A model generated the notes under the pieces. The model was not told the origin of the DNA. It did not search any database and saw only the letters and a program-made list of their open reading frames with translations. DNA of 64,000 nucleotides from Ectothiorhodospira shaposhnikovii. GTDB lineage: Bacteria; Pseudomonadota; Gammaproteobacteria; Ectothiorhodospirales; Ectothiorhodospiraceae. The translations under genes and the position numbers were made by a program. Below, in pieces: positions 60,313 through 64,000 of the stretch. Each line of letters opens with the position of its first letter. Position 1 is the first letter of the stretch. The DNA lies in contig NZ_JAJMLZ010000005.1 in assembly GCF_022227765.1 (NCBI RefSeq), positions 124,001-188,000 of the forward strand, written 5' to 3'.

Positions 60313-63144
60313 TCAGTTCTGGCGCAGGGCCCGTTCGATCAGGGCTTCCTGCTGTTTCACGTGAACGTCCAGGTGGCCCACCGAGGGTGAGGCGGAGGCG
60401 GGCCGTGTGACATGCTGCAGGTAGCGGTCTTCGCCCAGCAGGGCGCGGATATGATGCTGGCTGGAGTACCAGGCACCCTGGTTGAGGGGCTCTTCCTGGA
60501 CCCAGTAGAACTCGGTGGCGTTGGGGTATTGTGCCAGGATCCGGCTCAGTTCCTCTTCCGGGAAGGGATAGAGTTGCTCCAGGCGCAGGATGGCGATGCC
60601 GTGTTTCTCCTCGGCGCGGCGACGCTCCAGCAGGTCGTAGTAGACCTTGCCGGCACAGAGCACGATCCGGGTGACGCCCTGGGGATCCAGCGGATCGATC
60701 TCGTCGATGACGTTCTCGAAGCGGCCTTCGGTGAGGGATTCCAGGGTGCTCACCGCCAGCTTGTGGCGTAGCAGGCTCTTGGGTGTCATCACGATCAGCG
60801 GCTTGCGGTAAGGGCGGATCATCTGGCGTCGCAGCAGGTGGAAGATCTGTGCCGGGGTGGAGGGGACACAGACCTGCATGTTGTGCTGGGCGCACAGTTG
60901 CAGATAGCGTTCCAGGCGGGCGGATGAATGTTCCGGGCCCTGGCCTTCATAGCCGTGGGGCAGCAGCATCACCAGGCCGCACAGACGTGCCCATTTCTGT
61001 TCGCCGGAGCTGATGAACTGGTCGATCACCACCTGGGCACCGTTGGCAAAGTCGCCGAACTGGGCTTCCCACAGGGTCAGGGTGTTGGGGGCCGCGGTGG
61101 CATAGCCGAACTCGAAGGCCAGTACCGCCTCTTCCGACAGCAGGGAGTCGATGACCAGGAACTCCTCCTGGTTCTCGGCCAGATTGCGCAGCGGTATCCA
61201 GCGGTTGCCGTCGCGCTGGTTGAACAGCACGGCGTGACGATGGAAGAAGGTGCCGCGGCCGCTGTCCTGCCCCGTCAGACGCACCGGGTAGCCTTCGGTG
61301 ACCAGACTGGCGTAGGCGGAAATTTCGGCAAAACCCCAGTCCAGAGGCAATGAGCCGGCGGCCATCTTGCGACGGTCGTCCATGATCTTGGCCACCCGGG
61401 GGTGCAGCTCGAAGCCCTCGGGCAGGTCCACCATGCGTCGCCACAGCCCGCGCAGGGTATCCAGGCCGACCCGGGTCTCGGCGGGCTCCCGCCAGTCCCG
61501 GTCGAGGAAGGGCTTCCAGTCCACGGCCTTGTCGTAGGGGGATTCGGACTTGTCGATGACAAAGGGCATCAGACTGGTGCCGGCGTCCAGACGGGTGCGA
61601 CAGGAGGCTTCCATGGCCCGGGCCTCTTCCCCGTCGAGGATGCCTTGCTGTTCCAGTCGCTCCGCGTAGCGGGCACGGGTGGTGGGCATGGACTTGATGC
61701 GCTGGTACATCACGGGCTGGGTGGCGGAGGGCTCATCGGCCTCGTTGTGGCCATGCCGTCGATAGCAGATCAGGTCGATGACCACGTCCTTCTTGAAGGT
61801 CATCCGGTAGTCGAGGGCGATCCGGGTGGCAAACAGCACCATCTCCGGGTCGTCGCCGTTCACGTGCAGGATGGGGGCGTTCACCATCTTGGCCACGTCG
61901 GTGCAGTAGGGGGTGGAGCGGGCATCCTTGAGGGTGCTGGTGGTGAAACCGATCTGGTTGTTGATGACGATGTGCACCGTGCCCTTGGTGGAGAAGCCCC
62001 GGGTCTGGGACATGTTCAGGGTTTCCATCACCACGCCCTGACCGGCAAAGGCGGCATCGCCGTGGATCACCACCGGCAGCACCTCGTCTCCGTCCCGGTC
62101 GTCACGGCGGGTCTGCCGGGCACGCACCGAGCCTTCCACCACCGGTCCCACGATTTCCAGGTGGGAGGGGTTGAAGGCCAGGGCCAGGTGCATGGGGCCG
62201 CCGGGGGTCTGGATGTCGGAGGAGAAGCCCATGTGGTATTTCACGTCGCCGGTGCCGGGGTGCCGGCGGCCGGTGCCCTCGAATTCCTGGAACAGCTCCG
62301 CCGGGGATTTGCCCAGGATGTTCACCAGCACGTTCAGGCGGCCCCGGTGGGCCATGCCCATGACCATCTCCCGAACCCCCTGCTCACCACCGCGCCGGAT
62401 CAACTCGTCCAGCATGGGAATCAGGCTCTCGCCCCCTTCCAGGGAGAAGCGTTTCTGGCCCACATAGCGGTTGTGGAGGTAGCGCTCCAGGCCTTCGGCG
62501 GCGGTGAGGCGGTCGAGGATGTAGCGCTTGCGATCGGCGGTGAAGCCGGGTTCGCCGCGCACCGGCTCCAGGCGTTCCTGCAGCCAGCGTTTTTCGGTGG
62601 TCTCGGTGATGTGCATGTATTCGGCACCCAGGGTCTTGCAATAGGTGCTCTTGAGAATGCGGCCGATCTCCCGCAGGGAGGCCTCTTTCGGGCCGAACAG
62701 GGAACCGGTGTTGAAGACGGTGTCCAGGTCGCCTTCCGAGAGCTCGTGGTGTTCCAGGGTCAGTTCCGGCAGGGCGCTGGCGGGTTCATACAGGCCCAGC
62801 GGGTCCAGGTCCGCCTGCAGGTGGCCCAGGAAGCGATGGGCATTGATGTACTGAAGTACCCGGACCTGCTTGCGTTCATGTTCCAGGCTGCCCATGGGCA
62901 GGCCGCGCTGGGTGCCGGCCTCGGCCATCTGGCGGAATTCATCGCGGATCCGGCTGTGGATGACCTGGGGCTCCCGGCCGGCTCGGGTCATATCCTCGAA
63001 ATAGGTTCGCCAGGCTTGTGACACCTGCTGGGGGTCTTCCAGGTAGGTCTCGTAGAGCTGGTCCAGGTAGGCGGCATTCCCGGCATCCAGATGGGAGGTG
63101 TTCCATTGGGCCTGCATGTCGCGGGTTTGGGTCGCTTTGGTCAT
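60313..63144 (-). CDS. sucA: 2-oxoglutarate dehydrogenase E1 component
   Basis: Thiamine-diphosphate enzyme decarboxylating 2-oxoglutarate in the TCA cycle. 943 residues. N-terminal SHLDAGNAAYLDQLYETYLED, AHRGRLNVL, the ThDP region (GDAAFAGQGVVMET ... NNQIGFTTS) and C-terminal VQEEPLNQGAW are all present. The start at 63144 has no strong Shine-Dalgarno; ATG 63117 is possible. A 3' segment (60353-60368) happens to hold a near-parS sequence. Confidence 0.97.
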   Translation of the reverse strand: MTKATQTRDMQAQWNTSHLDAGNAAYLDQLYETYLEDPQQVSQAWRTYFEDMTRAGREPQVIHSRIRDEFRQMAEAGTQRGLPMGSLEHERKQVRVLQYINAHRFLGHLQADLDPLGLYEPASALPELTLEHHELSEGDLDTVFNTGSLFGPKEASLREIGRILKSTYCKTLGAEYMHITETTEKRWLQERLEPVRGEPGFTADRKRYILDRLTAAEGLERYLHNRYVGQKRFSLEGGESLIPMLDELIRRGGEQGVREMVMGMAHRGRLNVLVNILGKSPAELFQEFEGTGRRHPGTGDVKYHMGFSSDIQTPGGPMHLALAFNPSHLEIVGPVVEGSVRARQTRRDDRDGDEVLPVVIHGDAAFAGQGVVMETLNMSQTRGFSTKGTVHIVINNQIGFTTSTLKDARSTPYCTDVAKMVNAPILHVNGDDPEMVLFATRIALDYRMTFKKDVVIDLICYRRHGHNEADEPSATQPVMYQRIKSMPTTRARYAERLEQQGILDGEEARAMEASCRTRLDAGTSLMPFVIDKSESPYDKAVDWKPFLDRDWREPAETRVGLDTLRGLWRRMVDLPEGFELHPRVAKIMDDRRKMAAGSLPLDWGFAEISAYASLVTEGYPVRLTGQDSGRGTFFHRHAVLFNQRDGNRWIPLRNLAENQEEFLVIDSLLSEEAVLAFEFGYATAAPNTLTLWEAQFGDFANGAQVVIDQFISSGEQKWARLCGLVMLLPHGYEGQGPEHSSARLERYLQLCAQHNMQVCVPSTPAQIFHLLRRQMIRPYRKPLIVMTPKSLLRHKLAVSTLESLTEGRFENVIDEIDPLDPQGVTRIVLCAGKVYYDLLERRRAEEKHGIAILRLEQLYPFPEEELSRILAQYPNATEFYWVQEEPLNQGAWYSSQHHIRALLGEDRYLQHVTRPASASPSVGHLDVHVKQQEALIERALRQN

Positions 63145-63282
63145 CGGCGCGTCCGCTGGTGGCGTGAATAGCGTGAGTTTATGGTTTCGGGGGTCCCTAT
63201 ATATGTAGACCTTTCCGGCGTTCTATCCAAGAGGAATCACCCCCGGATTCACCCGGCCACGGGTTTTGATAGACTCCCCCGG

Positions 63283-64000
63283 ATGGATGCTGCTCCCCTG
63301 CTTGAATCACTCAACGAAGCCCAGCGCGAAGCGGTGGGCAGTCCCTGCGGTCCTCTGCTGGTGCTGGCCGGTGCCGGCAGCGGCAAGACCCGCGTCCTGG
63401 TCCATCGGGTGGCCTGGCTGATCCAGGTGGAGGGACTCTCGCCCCACAGTATCCTCGCCGTGACCTTCACCAACAAGGCCGCCGGTGAGATGCGCGGGCG
63501 GCTGGAGAGCCTGCTGGGCATCCCGCCCCGGGGACTGTGGGTGGGGACCTTCCACGGTCTGGCCCATCGCCTGCTGCGTACCCACTGGCGCGAGGCCGGC
63601 CTGCCGCAAGCCTTTCAGATCCTCGATTCGGAGGATCAGTTCCGCCTGGTGAAGCGGGTACTCAAATCCCTGGAGCTGGACGAGGCCCGCTGGGTGCCCC
63701 GGCAGATGCAGTGGTACATCAACAGCCGCAAGGATGAAGGGGTACGGCCCGAACACATGCAGGACACCGGCGATCCGGTGAACCGGCAGATGATTCGCAT
63801 CTACAGCGCCTACGAGGCCGCCTGCCGTCGCGCCGGGGTGGTGGATTTCGCCGAATTGCTGCTGCGCAGCTTGGAGCTGTTGCGGGACAACCCCGACCTG
63901 CTGGAACACTATCGCCATCGCTTCCGCCATATCCTGGTGGACGAGTTCCAGGATACCAATGCGATCCAGTATGCCTGGTTGCGACTGCTGGCGGGTGAGC
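63283..64000 (+). CDS. uvrD: UvrD/Rep-family DNA helicase, partial (3' end beyond window)
   Basis: 239 codons of a superfamily 1A helicase. The start MDAAPLLESLNEAQREAV leads to Walker A GAGSGKT, motif Ia TFTNKAAGEMR, FHGLAHRLLR, and motif II DEFQDTN near the cut. The N-terminus and spacing favour UvrD over Rep or PcrA, though only the 5' third is present. Divergent from sucA across 138 bases that contain an AT-rich CTATATATGTAG patch. Confidence 0.92.
   Translation, partial: MDAAPLLESLNEAQREAVGSPCGPLLVLAGAGSGKTRVLVHRVAWLIQVEGLSPHSILAVTFTNKAAGEMRGRLESLLGIPPRGLWVGTFHGLAHRLLRTHWREAGLPQAFQILDSEDQFRLVKRVLKSLELDEARWVPRQMQWYINSRKDEGVRPEHMQDTGDPVNRQMIRIYSAYEAACRRAGVVDFAELLLRSLELLRDNPDLLEHYRHRFRHILVDEFQDTNAIQYAWLRLLAGE

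Overview
The window is a gammaproteobacterial chromosome segment that includes the replication origin. The order rnpA-rpmH (leftward) / dnaA-dnaN-recF-gyrB (rightward) is the classic oriC block. DnaA boxes flank dnaA, an AT-rich stretch lies between dnaA and dnaN, and two perfect Pseudomonas-type parS sites sit at the recF end. High GC content, an argH / algZ-algR-hemC-hemD-hemX-hemY block like that of Pseudomonas, a magnesium-type HemB, an SbtA-like bicarbonate transporter and two gamma-class carbonic anhydrases fit a GC-rich, possibly halo-alkaliphilic relative of the Ectothiorhodospiraceae. That taxonomic placement is an inference.

Layout. 1-7.0 kb: origin block. 7.2-13.1 kb: LemA with a GIDE-type membrane protein carrying an EF-hand loop, oligopeptidase A (prlC), exonuclease III (xthA) and ubiD. 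13.2-18.5 kb: a chemoreceptor with a sensor-like C-terminus, then an HK/NtrC-type pair followed by a DUF4168 exported protein whose upstream region shows a complete sigma-54 layout (palindrome, IHF site, -24/-12). 18.5-20.9 kb: leftward operon of a YeeZ-like SDR, a gamma-carbonic anhydrase and a CbiK-type chelatase. 21-27.8 kb: leftward hemY, hemX, hemD, hemC, algR, algZ. 27.9-35.1 kb: argH, then a four-gene signalling operon: lone receiver, PAS/pseudokinase/DEDDh-exonuclease fusion, small two-TM protein, and SSS-transporter/histidine kinase (CbrA-like). 35.1-46.1 kb: housekeeping genes (esterase, hemB, aroE, OmpA-like lipoprotein, yrdA, bioB, comF, ubiA, gor, bioF, an old yellow enzyme). 46.3-57.3 kb: an accessory-flavoured stretch with a DUF2726 protein bearing a Lys/Ala tail, a four-part lipoprotein, QmcA/NfeD, SbtA-like transporter, an mdtJ/broken mdtI pair with a divergent LysR, a NylB-like serine hydrolase, a YbjN-type exported protein, a zinc alcohol dehydrogenase and an AEC transporter. 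57.4-63.1 kb: leftward sucA-sucB-lpdA. The right edge cuts a rightward UvrD-family helicase gene.

The most unusual system is the 29.5-35.1 kb operon. Its second protein appears to be a former sensor kinase (PAS kept, phospho-acceptor His and N-box Asn lost) fused to an intact DEDDh 3'-5' exonuclease. It is co-transcribed with an active-looking transporter-kinase that lacks the PAS domain usual in CbrA, and with a receiver that lacks an output domain. Together these may form one split sensory complex with a nuclease output. No tRNA, rRNA, CRISPR array or transposase was seen. No gene-free stretch exceeds 300 bases.
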